The position numbers were made by a program, and so were the translations under genes. DNA of 64,000 bases. Source: Ethanoligenens harbinense YUAN-3. GTDB lineage: Bacteria; Bacillota; Clostridia; Oscillospirales; Ethanoligenentaceae. The notes beneath the pieces were generated by a model. That model was not told the origin of the DNA and searched no databases. It saw only the letters and a program-made list of their open reading frames with translations. This document shows positions 9,414 through 17,612 of the stretch, piece by piece. Within the stretch, counting starts at the first letter, position 1. The number at the start of each line of letters is the position of its first letter. The stretch is from NCBI RefSeq assembly GCF_000178115.2, contig NC_014828.1, positions 643,501 to 707,500 on the forward strand, given 5' to 3'.

Positions 9414-10856
9414 CTATGTAGTTGGATTTTCAATTGCCGTTTGGTCAATTACAAAAGCTTTTTCCATATATAAGAACCGACTAAGGTATTCCTCATGTGG
9501 ATTTGAGAAATCCATGTGATTCGTGGGAAGTCCTTTAAAAAGTTTTTTGTTGGAACACGAGAAGAGAAAGCGATTTAGCAGATCATTATCATTCGATAAT
9601 AAAGATAATGATAGTGATTCAAAAGGAACTTCAAAGTATTCTCCATTGCAGTTGTCAATAAAAGTTACAAAAGGAAATGGAAGTTCAGCCCCAATATCAT
9701 TTTTGTTGCGCATATTTGATTCGGTTTGATAAAGTATTGTTGGTAAAATATATGTAACCCCATTCAGTGTCGTCATTCTCGAAAAATCACGATACTTTTC
9801 TGTAATATCAATATAGCCATTCTGAATCATTTTTTCTACATAGTTGTTATATGATTCAGCGATTACATGAGATTTGATTGCCCCTATAGTTGCTTCTCTG
9901 TTTAATGGATCAAATAGCCCAACCTCTGATATTGATTTCGCCAGCAGCTCTGACAGCTCTGCTCCATTTCCGATAAAAAACACAGTGCTAGCATTTATGC
10001 AGCCACGTCCACTGGATTCGCACATAGATGTAAGAATTGTATTAATTACCTTATTCTTATGTTTATGATAATACTCTTCGTCTACTATAACTGCGCTACG
10101 GCCCGGCCCAAAAACCTTTATGCTGTTTTCGATGTATTTTTCTTTTATCTTGGAATCTCCAAAAAGCATTGAAAGATCTGTAGAATCAATCAGTGTATCG
10201 ATTCCAGAATGTTGGCTTGGTATAAACGTAAAATTACATTTAGGAAAACCTGCCTCAATTAAGCATTGAATTAACCTATACGGTGTAAAAGGATCATCAT
10301 CTGAGGGACGTAAAACCACAGGATAACCGAGGGCTACAGCGAGCAACCATAAATTGTTAACGTTAGGGTGGTTCGAAGGAGTCATTACGAACAGATTGTT
10401 TGCTCGGGGTACCCAAGCTATTGTCTTATTCTGAATATAATAATAACCTCTTTCTAGAGCTTCAATATCTCCATTCGGAATTTGCGGCCTTAATGCATCC
10501 TCTATATTTTCCATTAAATCGCTTAATTGGTCAATTGAATTGATTATTACAGAGAAAGGCATGCCAGTGGATAAAGAAACTAGCGTTGCATATTCGTTTT
10601 GATCAATAACCTCGCCTCCCATTTTTATTTTGCCTTTTTGAAATAATTTTGATGCAGTTTTGAATATGTCGATAACTTTCTTTACCGAAAAATGGCGATA
10701 TAGATTCGTTGTTTTCAAATCTGGTTTCAGCATCCACTTTAATACATTTTCATCTATATGCATCAATTCTGCGATTTCTTTTCCAGTGTATGAATACAGC
10801 TTAATAAAATCGCCATTATAATCTTCATTTCCATTGATAATCGCACTAATTTTCAT
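9414..10856 (-). CDS. LuxC-like acyl reductase (aldehyde-dehydrogenase fold)
   Basis: The 480-residue protein is a LuxC/aldehyde-dehydrogenase-superfamily member. It shows the NAD(P)-binding region with MTPSNHPNVNNLW (about 158-170), GYPVVLRPSDDDPFTPYR (177-194) and the catalytic cysteine in SSGRGCINAST (Cys286). LuxC-type enzymes reduce an activated acyl group to an aldehyde with NADPH. Its ATG overlaps the stop of the LuxE-like gene (TAATG), so the two are coupled as in lux operons. No luciferase genes (luxAB) are present. The substrate may be salicyl-carrier or a fatty acyl group; the neighbours favour the former. Confidence 0.75.
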   Translation of the reverse strand: MKISAIINGNEDYNGDFIKLYSYTGKEIAELMHIDENVLKWMLKPDLKTTNLYRHFSVKKVIDIFKTASKLFQKGKIKMGGEVIDQNEYATLVSLSTGMPFSVIINSIDQLSDLMENIEDALRPQIPNGDIEALERGYYYIQNKTIAWVPRANNLFVMTPSNHPNVNNLWLLAVALGYPVVLRPSDDDPFTPYRLIQCLIEAGFPKCNFTFIPSQHSGIDTLIDSTDLSMLFGDSKIKEKYIENSIKVFGPGRSAVIVDEEYYHKHKNKVINTILTSMCESSGRGCINASTVFFIGNGAELSELLAKSISEVGLFDPLNREATIGAIKSHVIAESYNNYVEKMIQNGYIDITEKYRDFSRMTTLNGVTYILPTILYQTESNMRNKNDIGAELPFPFVTFIDNCNGEYFEVPFESLSLSLLSNDNDLLNRFLFSCSNKKLFKGLPTNHMDFSNPHEEYLSRFLYMEKAFVIDQTAIENPTT

Positions 10857-11923
10857 TAGTAGACCCCCTCGATTATCGCATCCTTCATTTTTTCATATAG
10901 TGCAACATCAGAAACACCATCCCAGGCATATTCATCTGTTCCGGGTATACGAATAGCTTCATCTCTCTCAAGGAGATTTGGAATAAAATAATCCTTGTTC
11001 AAAACCGTAATGCATATACGACCTTTTTGGTAATAATCGACGCACTCTTTCCAAGAATTATCATTTACAACTTTCAAAGTGAAATATGGGAAAAAACCAT
11101 AATAACGAACACCAGTACTCTCCTTGTATCCAACGCTAGGGGCAACCCCCATCAATGTGTTTCCATAGCTAATGCAAAGAGGAATGTCCTTTGTAATATT
11201 ACTCTTTAAAAATTTATAAAATGGGCCGGTAACATGAGTCCCGCCAATAATAATACCTTTAATATTTTTAAATGACACTTTACTGGCAAGTTCAGGAAGT
11301 AGCTTGGGAGTTGTCATAATACAAGAAATGTTTTGTGTGTTCAGTATATTGACGGCTTGGAGAATGACATGATCTATATATTGTTGAGTTCCTCTTTTGT
11401 CATTTTCTTTCACCATCACTTTTATCCATCTCGTATCAATATCTACGAAATAGCATAAACCACCTCCACGTATTTTTGCGATTTCAGCCGTCGTATGTCC
11501 AACGACATGTGGTCCGGACGGGCCGAGGTGAAGCCAATTTCCTTTCTGCGGAAAGTTATGTTTGTCGAGTGAAAAGGATATCCATTCTGCTAATTTCTTT
11601 CTGTATTCACAATCAATTATACGTTTGGGATCCCCTAACGTTCCACCGGTTTCAAAAACTCTTAAAGCAATATTGTTGTTTTTATATCCACGCGGAATTA
11701 AACTATCAACAGGAACTGCTTTCAAGTCTTCGTCGTTGAATACGCCGAACATTTCAAGATCTTGAAATGTTTTTATTTTTTGAATTGGATCAAATCCTAA
11801 TTCTTTTATTTTGTTGAGCCAATAATCACATCCTGTGTCTTCACTAAAATGCCAAGAAATAATCTTTCTAGTCCATTCATCCAAATCCACATTTCTGTTA
11901 AAAAAAGGTTGGAAAACCGTCAT
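10856..11923 (-). CDS. LuxE/PaaK-like acyl-activating enzyme
   Basis: About 355 residues related to acyl-protein synthetase LuxE and phenylacetate-CoA-ligase-like enzymes, recognised from the ATP-loop-like FETGGTLGDPKRI, the HLGPSGPHVVGH segment and ISYGNTLMG. LuxE activates an acid as acyl-AMP and passes it to the reductase LuxC. With the separate benzoate-type ligase, the cluster therefore has two activating enzymes. The start ATG 11923 has GGAG nine bases upstream; ATG 11950 lacks one. The exact substrate cannot be read from the sequence. Confidence 0.7.
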   Translation of the reverse strand: MTVFQPFFNRNVDLDEWTRKIISWHFSEDTGCDYWLNKIKELGFDPIQKIKTFQDLEMFGVFNDEDLKAVPVDSLIPRGYKNNNIALRVFETGGTLGDPKRIIDCEYRKKLAEWISFSLDKHNFPQKGNWLHLGPSGPHVVGHTTAEIAKIRGGGLCYFVDIDTRWIKVMVKENDKRGTQQYIDHVILQAVNILNTQNISCIMTTPKLLPELASKVSFKNIKGIIIGGTHVTGPFYKFLKSNITKDIPLCISYGNTLMGVAPSVGYKESTGVRYYGFFPYFTLKVVNDNSWKECVDYYQKGRICITVLNKDYFIPNLLERDEAIRIPGTDEYAWDGVSDVALYEKMKDAIIEGVY

Positions 11924-11970
11924 GTCTATCCACTCCATTCTTTTTGACAAATATTAAGTCTTTAAAAAAT

Positions 11971-13023
11971 TCAATTTTTAAATATGTGTTTTGTTTCTGG
12001 AAATAGTTTTATGAAATCTTCTTTTTTACTTATTTCATAACCATCAGTATTTTTGTCAAATGATATCATGCCGATTTCGCATAGTCCCTGTAAAAGTTTT
12101 GGAGTGTTTCTTTTTGTTTGTTCGGGGACATCCATTAATCGAAGAATTGAATTGACATCGGATTTTGGATGTTTTAATAAAATATAAGAAATTTGATAAA
12201 TCAAGGTAGGATATGTCTTGAAATTTTTCACAGTTGGATAATTTCCGGAGACTTCAATATTATGGATAGAGTGTCCCATTTGTGTTTCAATAGCATTTTT
12301 TAAATATTTTACCGAGAACGGATCAACTCCAATAAATTTAGAAGCGATATAATCAACCTCTACGACATTATCTCCTGTCATAAATATTCCAGCGCCAACA
12401 GGGTTTCCGAAAATTGGGCCTTGACCTTCTAATGCCTGAATTCCATCGACTATTGTAAGGTTTGGCCTAAACTCTTTTAGCAATGCGACAAGTAAATCAT
12501 GTATATAAAGATGGTATTGGGATTTATTTTTAACGGAAAGAAGACCGAATAGATTCTTCATGCCTACGGAAATTTTCGCATATATATGAGCTTTTAATAC
12601 AGGAATATTTATAAGATAATCAAAGTTTTTTAGTAAATCTGCAAAGTCTATATTGTACTCTTTTTCGAGGCCTTTTATTTTTCTTGTTGATGTTTTTTCT
12701 TCGCTTAAGTTTACTAGGCTCGTGTTTGGATAATCTGAAAGAAAACTTGGATTCCATACTTTTATGTTGTCTTTGAAATCAGAGCTTGTGGTATCCGATT
12801 CGACGATATATACATTTTTAAATCTTGATAAAGCATTTAGCGCCCCTTTGATTATCTCATGATGAGTAGTGACCCCCGACTCGGGTGAAAAAGGCGCACA
12901 AATATTAGGTTTTATTATGATCTTGCTTTCCTGTGCAAGATTTCTAGTGTATGATTCCACTATGTTTTCCACGATATTTTCTACTTCTTGTAAGTCGTCA
13001 ACCTTTTCAATAAGCACTCCCAT
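11971..13023 (-). CDS. DUF362-family protein, first gene of the salicylate cluster
   Basis: A 350-residue protein with DUF362 landmarks: IKPNICAPFSPESGVTTH near the N-terminus, VYIVESDTTS, YLINIPVLKAH, VGMKNLFGLL and VDGIQALEGQGP. Many DUF362 proteins carry ferredoxin-type cysteine clusters, but this one does not. Its C-terminal 65 residues (ILRLMDVPEQTKRNTPKLL onward) look like a winged helix. The biochemical function of the family is unclear. Start ATG 13023 has AAGGGAG upstream; longer in-frame ATGs lack one. It is transcribed first from the promoter shared with hxlR. Confidence 0.65.
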   Translation of the reverse strand: MGVLIEKVDDLQEVENIVENIVESYTRNLAQESKIIIKPNICAPFSPESGVTTHHEIIKGALNALSRFKNVYIVESDTTSSDFKDNIKVWNPSFLSDYPNTSLVNLSEEKTSTRKIKGLEKEYNIDFADLLKNFDYLINIPVLKAHIYAKISVGMKNLFGLLSVKNKSQYHLYIHDLLVALLKEFRPNLTIVDGIQALEGQGPIFGNPVGAGIFMTGDNVVEVDYIASKFIGVDPFSVKYLKNAIETQMGHSIHNIEVSGNYPTVKNFKTYPTLIYQISYILLKHPKSDVNSILRLMDVPEQTKRNTPKLLQGLCEIGMISFDKNTDGYEISKKEDFIKLFPETKHIFKN

Positions 13024-13112
13024 AATGATATCTCCCTTTTCTTTGTCCGATACTTTAGATGAAAATTTATTTGGTATACCTATTTCCAGAAAGTTGACAC
13101 ATCTTACCTTTA

Positions 13113-13179
13113 AATATATAATAACGATATATAACTGTAAAGTAAGCACTTGGAAGTAACATGGTATACAATATATACT
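13113..13179. promoter_or_regulatory. Divergent promoters with a probable HxlR operator
   Basis: Leftward, for the biosynthetic operon: -35 TTTACA (13141-13136) and -10 TATATT (13118-13113), spacer 17. Rightward, for hxlR: -35 TTGGAA (13150-13155) and -10 TATACT (13174-13179), spacer 18. A 14-base element TGTAAAGTAAGCAC at 13136-13149 covers the leftward -35 box and abuts the rightward one. Its exact inverse recurs at 13579-13592 behind hxlR. HxlR-family operators contain GTAAGT/ACTTAC-type half sites, so this is the best operator candidate and would control both directions. Confidence 0.6.
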
Positions 13180-13206
13180 ATGTATATCATGCGAGGAGGA
13201 TTAATT

Positions 13207-13560
13207 ATGATCGATTTAAACAATTTGCCTCCATGCCCTGTAGAGACCACGCTATTGCTTATAGGCGATAAATGGAAGGTCATCATTATTCGTGAGTTAC
13301 TAACGGGAACAAAACGGTTTGGACAATTAAAGAAATCCATCGGAACTATAACACAAAAGGTATTAACTCAAGATTTAAGGGTTATGGAAGAGAATGGACT
13401 TGTTAAAAGAAAAGTCTATGCCGAAGTGCCTCCAAAAGTAGAATATTCCCTTACGGAATTTGGAAGGAGTCTAAAACCTATTTTGGATGCAATGTATAAA
13501 TGGGGAAAGGACTTTCATACCATAGTGGCAAAAAAAGAACTTTTATCTGGTATGAAATAG
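13207..13560 (+). CDS. HxlR-family transcription regulator
   Basis: The 117-residue winged-helix protein matches the HxlR family: PPCPVETTLLLIGDKWKVII, RFGQLKKSIGTITQKVLTQD and LRVMEENGLVKRKVYAEVPP. Cys10, just before the first helix, is the position used by thiol-sensing members such as YodB and HypR, which respond to quinones, aldehydes and other electrophiles. It is divergent from the biosynthetic operon, so it probably regulates it and itself. A reactive aldehyde product would be a fitting signal; that is inference. ATG 13207 has AGGAGG upstream. Confidence 0.88.
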   Translation: MIDLNNLPPCPVETTLLLIGDKWKVIIIRELLTGTKRFGQLKKSIGTITQKVLTQDLRVMEENGLVKRKVYAEVPPKVEYSLTEFGRSLKPILDAMYKWGKDFHTIVAKKELLSGMK

Positions 13561-13578
13561 AAACTATGGCACTTTGAG

Positions 13579-13592
13579 GTGCTTACTTTACA
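13579..13592. repeat. Second copy of the 14-base hxlR element (inverted)
   Basis: GTGCTTACTTTACA here is the exact reverse complement of 13136-13149. It lies 18 bases after the hxlR stop and 24 bases before the IS66 insertion. Before that insertion it would have stood upstream of the flavin split-barrel gene now at 16094, so it may be an operator for that gene. Confidence 0.5.
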
Positions 13593-13730
13593 TATTGAAT
13601 AAAAAGAGTTTATACGTAACCGTCAAGACCGCGCGCACCTTGTAAGCATGGTGTCGGGGAAGGTACAATGAACTTCAAAAGGGTTCAAAACATGTAATGG
13701 AGTGTTTTGGACCAAATTGGAGTGAATAAA

Positions 13731-14090
13731 ATGGATACGCAAAAAATCGCGAGGGAGTTCCGGCTATCAGAGTGGGGCGAGGCGGTAAAGGAGCGAATAG
13801 CTGGCGGGCAGAGCGTGGACGCATTTTGCGAAGAAAAAAACATCAGCAAGGCCACCTATTACTACAGGCAGAAAAAAGTACGGGAAGCTGCCTGCATGGA
13901 GCTTATGGAGAAACAAAAGCGCGGAACCGGGCTTGTGCCGGACGGCTGGACGCAGCTTACGGAAGCAAAATCTGTTACTGCCGGCGAAGGCACCCTAGAC
14001 ATTGAAATCGCCGGCTGCCATATCCTTGCAAATGCCCAAACCGACCTGGAATTGCTGGCGAGAGTCTGCCGCATCCTGAGATCGCTGTGA
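13731..14090 (+). CDS. tnpA: IS66 accessory protein TnpA (copy 2)
   Basis: Identical in sequence to the TnpA of copy 1 (119 residues from ATG 13731, with GGAGTG upstream). It overlaps tnpB at its stop. It can still supply TnpA in trans to other IS66 copies. Confidence 0.85.
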   Translation: MDTQKIAREFRLSEWGEAVKERIAGGQSVDAFCEEKNISKATYYYRQKKVREAACMELMEKQKRGTGLVPDGWTQLTEAKSVTAGEGTLDIEIAGCHILANAQTDLELLARVCRILRSL

Positions 14091-14440
14091 TGCAGTTCGG
14101 AGAAAAACCTGTGTATCTTTGCTGTGGGTGCACGGATATGAGGAAATCGATCAACGGGCTAATGACGCTTGTGCAGCACAGTTTTTCTCTCGACCCTTTT
14201 GTCGACGCGCTGTTCGTGTTCTGCAACCGAAGCCGTGACCGCCTGAAAATACTGGAGTGGGACGGCGATGGCTTTTGGCTGTATTTCAAACGGCTGGAAC
14301 GCGGACATTTCCGCTGGCCGTCGTCAGACGAGGAAACCACAATGACGCTGAACAGTGAGGAACTGTCTTGTCTGATCGATGGCGCAAGGCTGGAGAAAAA
14401 GCTTCGCCGCAGCGAAGTTCTTGAACACAATATTTCGTAA
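14087..14440 (+). CDS. tnpB: IS66 accessory protein TnpB (copy 2)
   Basis: Identical in sequence to the TnpB of copy 1 (117 residues, IS66 Orf2 family, YLCCGCTDMRKSINGL). It starts within the tnpA stop codon. Its downstream partner tnpC is frameshifted in this copy. Confidence 0.9.
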   Translation: MMQFGEKPVYLCCGCTDMRKSINGLMTLVQHSFSLDPFVDALFVFCNRSRDRLKILEWDGDGFWLYFKRLERGHFRWPSSDEETTMTLNSEELSCLIDGARLEKKLRRSEVLEHNIS

Positions 14441-14505
14441 CACATCGGGATACGAAAATGCCGTTTTTTCTTGATTCTATGCGGTTTTTCCGGTATAATT
14501 AGAGA

Positions 14506-16037
14506 ATGGAAAAACAAGAAAAACAATTGAAATACCGCTTTCTGTTTACGAGAATTTTCTCAAACAGGCGGAGCAGATTGCCGAGCTAAAACAGCAGATT
14601 CAGTGGCTGATGGAGCAATTCCGCCTGGCCAAACGTAAGCAATTCGGCGCGTCCAGTGAACAGACGGACAACGAACAATTATGTCTGTTTAACGAAGCAG
14701 AGCAAACCGCCGATTTGACCGTGCCAGAGCCGGAAACCACCGAGGTCAAGGCGCATTACCGCAGAAAGACGCGCCTGACCACCGACAAGTTGCCGGAAGA
14801 TTTACCTGTTGAGACCATTGAACACGAGCTGCCGATCGAGGCGCGTATCTGTCCGGACTGCGGTTGTCCTCTGCACAAAATGGGGGAAGACATCCGTGAG
14901 GAACTGAAAATCATCCCGGCAAAAGCCGTGATTGTACGCCATGTACGGCACGTCTATGCCTGCCGCCACTGCGAGGAGTCCTCTGATCGTGTGCCGATTG
15001 TCAAGGCGGAGATGCCAAAACCCGTCATCAAGGGAGGGTTCGCATCACCCGAATCCGTCGCCCATATCGCCGTGCAAAAATTTGTGATGGGCAGCCCGCT
15101 TTATCGGCAAGAGCAGGAGTGGGCGCAAAGCGGCATTCTGCTCTCACGTCAAACCATGTCCAACTGGCTCATCAGAGCCTGTGAAGATTGGCTGGAGCCA
15201 ATTTATCAGGAAATGAAGCGACAGCTATGCAATCATCAAGTCCTTCACGCAGACGAAACCACCCTTCAGGTGCTGCATGAGGACGGCAAGCCCGCCCAGA
15301 GTAAAAGTTACATGTGGCTTTATCGTACAAGCGGCGAGGCTAAGCGCCAGATTGTGCTGTATGACTACCAGCGGGATCGAAAGCATATCCGTCCGAAAGA
15401 CTTCTTAGAGGATTTTTCAGGTTTTCTCCATGCAGATGGTTATGACGGATACCACAAGCTGCCTGACCGAATCACCGTGGTGGGCTGTTGGGCGCATCTG
15501 CGTCGGAAATTTGACGAAGCGCTGCAAACACTGCCGAAGGATAAACGGAAATCGTCTGACGCCGCAAAGGGGATTGCTTACTGTGACAGGCTGTTTCATT
15601 TGGAGAAACAGTTCACTTTGCTGACCCCGGAAGATCGTTTGAAGGAACGCGAACAGCAAAGTAAACCGGTGGTTGAGGCGTTCTACGCCTGGGTCGGATC
15701 GCTCCGGGAACTGCCTAAAACCCTGATGGGTAAAGCAATCCATTATGCACAGTCACAGCGCATGTATCTTGTGCGGTATCTGTTGGACGGACGGCTGGAA
15801 ATCAGTAACAATCGCGCGGAAAACGCCATTCGACCTTTTGTAATGGGACGGAAGAACTGGCTGTTTTCCAACACGCCAAACGGTGCAAAAGCCAGCGCAA
15901 TCTATTACAGCTTGATCGTCTCTGCCAGGGAGAATGGTCTTGTGCCTTTTGAGTACCTCACAAAGATTTTCACCGAAGCGCCCAATGGCGCGGATGTTGA
16001 AAACCTCATGCCTTGGGGGGCGTGCCCGTTGATTTGA
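14506..16037 (+). pseudogene. tnpC: IS66 transposase TnpC with an early frameshift (copy 2)
   Basis: The ATG at 14506 is the same start as in copy 1, but the A run near codon 7 has five A instead of six. The original frame then ends after about 25 altered residues. The rest of the protein is open and unchanged: an internal ATG at 14610 would give 475 residues with the zinc-binding and DDE parts but without the start of the N-terminal coiled coil. The gene is probably inactive unless slippage on the A run or internal initiation rescues it, or copy 1 helps in trans. Confidence 0.8.
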
Positions 16038-16093
16038 CGGTTACGTTTATACTATACGCGAAGCCAACAACAAACGTTTAGGAGGTTGACAAA

Positions 16094-16498
16094 ATGATGT
16101 TGAGTGTTGAACCAGTATTGAAGGAAAATCCCAATGGTATCCTCGCCACGAAAAATGGTGCAATGCTAGCGACGCGTATGTTTCAGTTCTTGTTTTCGGA
16201 TGAAAATAAAGCTTATTTTTGCACCAGTAGTCAAAAGCCAGTCTATGAACAACTGCAAAAAGATGCGAATGTCTCGTTTTGTACCTATGCCCCTAAGTTT
16301 GATCCCGTAGTTTCGTTAAATGGAAAGGTTCATTTCGTTGACGATATTGCGCTGAAAGATCGTGCGTTGGAAGAAAACCCGGGAATTAAACGAATTTACA
16401 AATCATCAGCCAATGAAATATTTAAACTTTTTTACATTGCTGTTGAAACAGTCAATACGTTTAGCTTCAGCGAAGGTCCGAAAACAATACACGTTTAA
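16094..16498 (+). CDS. Flavin-binding split-barrel protein (pyridoxamine 5'-phosphate oxidase-like)
   Basis: The 134-residue protein fits the FMN-binding split-barrel family: NGILATKNGAMLATRMFQF, AYFCTSSQKPVYEQLQKDAN, VSFCTYAPKF and VSLNGKVHFVDD. Relatives reduce or bind nitro-aromatics, quinones or flavin; none of the specific residues decides the substrate. AGGAGG precedes ATG 16094. Before the IS66 insertion it followed hxlR directly, and such genes are often HxlR targets. It ends with TFSFSEGPKTIHV and is close to full length for small members. Confidence 0.75.
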   Translation: MMLSVEPVLKENPNGILATKNGAMLATRMFQFLFSDENKAYFCTSSQKPVYEQLQKDANVSFCTYAPKFDPVVSLNGKVHFVDDIALKDRALEENPGIKRIYKSSANEIFKLFYIAVETVNTFSFSEGPKTIHV

Positions 16499-16558
16499 AA
16501 TCAAGTGATTATATTCGAAAGAGTCCGACAATTAGTAGCTTTGTTTATGCAGGGCACT

Positions 16559-17129
16559 TTAGTCGGGCCTTTTTGTGTGATTATTCTTTTGTTGACCGCA
16601 GAAAACGTTGTCATATACGGTTGCAATGAATGATGTAGTAACGATAGGCAAGCCCGTTTCGCGGCTTGCAATCTTCAATAGTTCTAGTCCGTCCGCCTTT
16701 AAACCCTGAAATGAATAAGGTGAAGTGCGTGGCTTATACGCAATTACCACGTAAGAGATTTGCCCCTGCCAATTGAACTCTATGTGCCACTTCAACAATT
16801 TGCTTTTCACTTTCCACCGCACAGGGCCCGGCCATCCTAGCAAATTGTTGACTGCCAATTATCAAGTTGTCTTTGATTTTAATACTAGTGTTTTGAGGAT
16901 GCATTTTACGGTTTGCTCTTTTATACTGTTCGTTAATACGATCAACGCTTTCCACAGTTTCCTGCGTTGCGAGCATTTCCTTGTCAATTGAAGAGACATC
17001 CCTGAATAATCCAATGGCCGTGAACTTATCTCCAGCCGAGATATTTACAGTTACATTACACTTTTCTATCAGTTGTAGAAGTCCATCAAACTTTTCCTTT
17101 GGTACGCCACTTTTTACGACTACAATCAT
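16559..17129 (-). pseudogene. Broken DAHP synthase (AroF type, N-terminal part)
   Basis: From ATG 17129 (GGAGG upstream) the frame reads MIVVVKSGVPKEKF, then KMHPQNTSIKIKDN and [20 protein letters not shown] up to LLRGNC. It then shifts near 16740 to [20 protein letters not shown] and ETGLPIVTT, after which similarity is lost. These are the regulatory and catalytic-start segments of the AroF-type enzyme that condenses erythrose 4-phosphate and PEP, the entry to chorismate. One frameshift and loss of the C-terminal half make it non-functional. It stands behind an FMN riboswitch and terminator, which is unusual for this gene. It may once have supplied chorismate to the salicylate cluster. Confidence 0.75.
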
Positions 17130-17174
17130 ATTGCGCCTCCAGTATGTCATTGCATAGTTCTGTGAAAAGCAAAA

Positions 17175-17206
17175 AGCGTCTGAAGACTATTTAGTCTTCA
17201 GGCGCT
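17175..17206 (-). terminator. Terminator arm of the first FMN riboswitch
   Basis: A 14-bp stem with one G-U pair (AGCGCCTGAAGACT against AGTCTTCAGACGCT on the minus strand) with a four-base loop, followed by TTTTTGCTTTT. It lies 43 bases after the aptamer and 46 bases before the broken DAHP synthase, so it is the likely expression platform. Confidence 0.8.
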
Positions 17207-17248
17207 GAATATGAATAGAACGATATGGCTACTAAAAATATAGTCAAA

Positions 17249-17371
17249 ATCCTCTTTCATCCAGACTTTACTGTCGGTCTTGGAATTTCACCAAGTCCTG
17301 TGCTCTCGCACCTGCGCTTGCGCGCTCGCGGACTATACCGCCGATTGGGGATTTCACCCTACCCTGAAGAT
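17249..17371 (-). ncRNA. FMN riboswitch (RFN element), orphan copy
   Basis: On the minus strand the conserved RFN blocks appear in order: CTTCAGGGTAGGGTGAAATC, CGGCGGTATAGTCCGCGAGC, a variable arm, then TTGGTGAAATTCCAAGACCG and ACAGTAAAGTCTGGATG. FMN binding would favour the terminator just downstream. The next gene is the decayed DAHP synthase rather than a riboflavin gene or transporter, so its present target is lost or unusual. It is similar to, but clearly diverged from, the copy at 21291-21424. Confidence 0.93.
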
Positions 17372-17386
17372 TTATAACTTTTTAAT

Positions 17387-17414
17387 ATAATAGCACGTTT
17401 TACCATAAATTCAA
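17387..17414 (-). promoter_or_regulatory. Promoter of the orphan FMN riboswitch
   Basis: Minus-strand -35 TTGAAT (17414-17409) and -10 TATTAT (17392-17387) with a 16-base spacer, ending about 15 bases before the aptamer. The unit thus seems still transcribed. Confidence 0.55.
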
Positions 17415-17612
17415 TCTTTTTTCCAAAAATATTAAAAATTTGTGGCAAATACACTAACACAATTAACATTGAAGTTCCGATATATGAAGAATTTAGATGT
17501 TTGTTGATTGCTCATCTTCCTCATATGTTATAGCACCCGCAGATTGCTTTATGCCACCCTCAAATTTTCTGCGCATGCTGTTAAAATGCACAGGCTAATC
17601 TGATAAATCCGG

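Larger units (their letters stand above)
13616..16044 (+). mobile_element. IS66-family insertion sequence, copy 2 (tnpC frameshifted)
   Basis: The element is 2429 bp, with the same terminal inverted repeats as copy 1 and its own perfect 8-bp target duplication GTTTATAC at 13608-13615 and 16045-16052. In the reading I made the copies differ by one missing A in tnpC. The insertion separated hxlR from the flavin-binding gene at 16094. Removing the element and one duplication restores a short intergenic region. Confidence 0.95.

Noticed and set aside
4066-13023. A bioluminescence (lux) operon
   Set aside because: LuxC-, LuxD- and LuxE-like positions are filled, but no luciferase alpha or beta gene is present and the hydrolase nucleophile is Cys.
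11971-13023. Ferredoxin-type iron-sulfur function for the DUF362 protein
   Set aside because: The protein has only a few scattered cysteines and no CxxCxxC motif.
13136-13592. Inverted 14-base repeats around hxlR as ends of a small mobile element
   Set aside because: The left copy overlaps two promoter boxes and no target duplication was seen; an operator pair explains it better.
528-16044. Composite transposon made by two IS66 copies
   Set aside because: Each copy has its own perfect 8-bp target duplication, so they inserted separately; there is no shared outer duplication.
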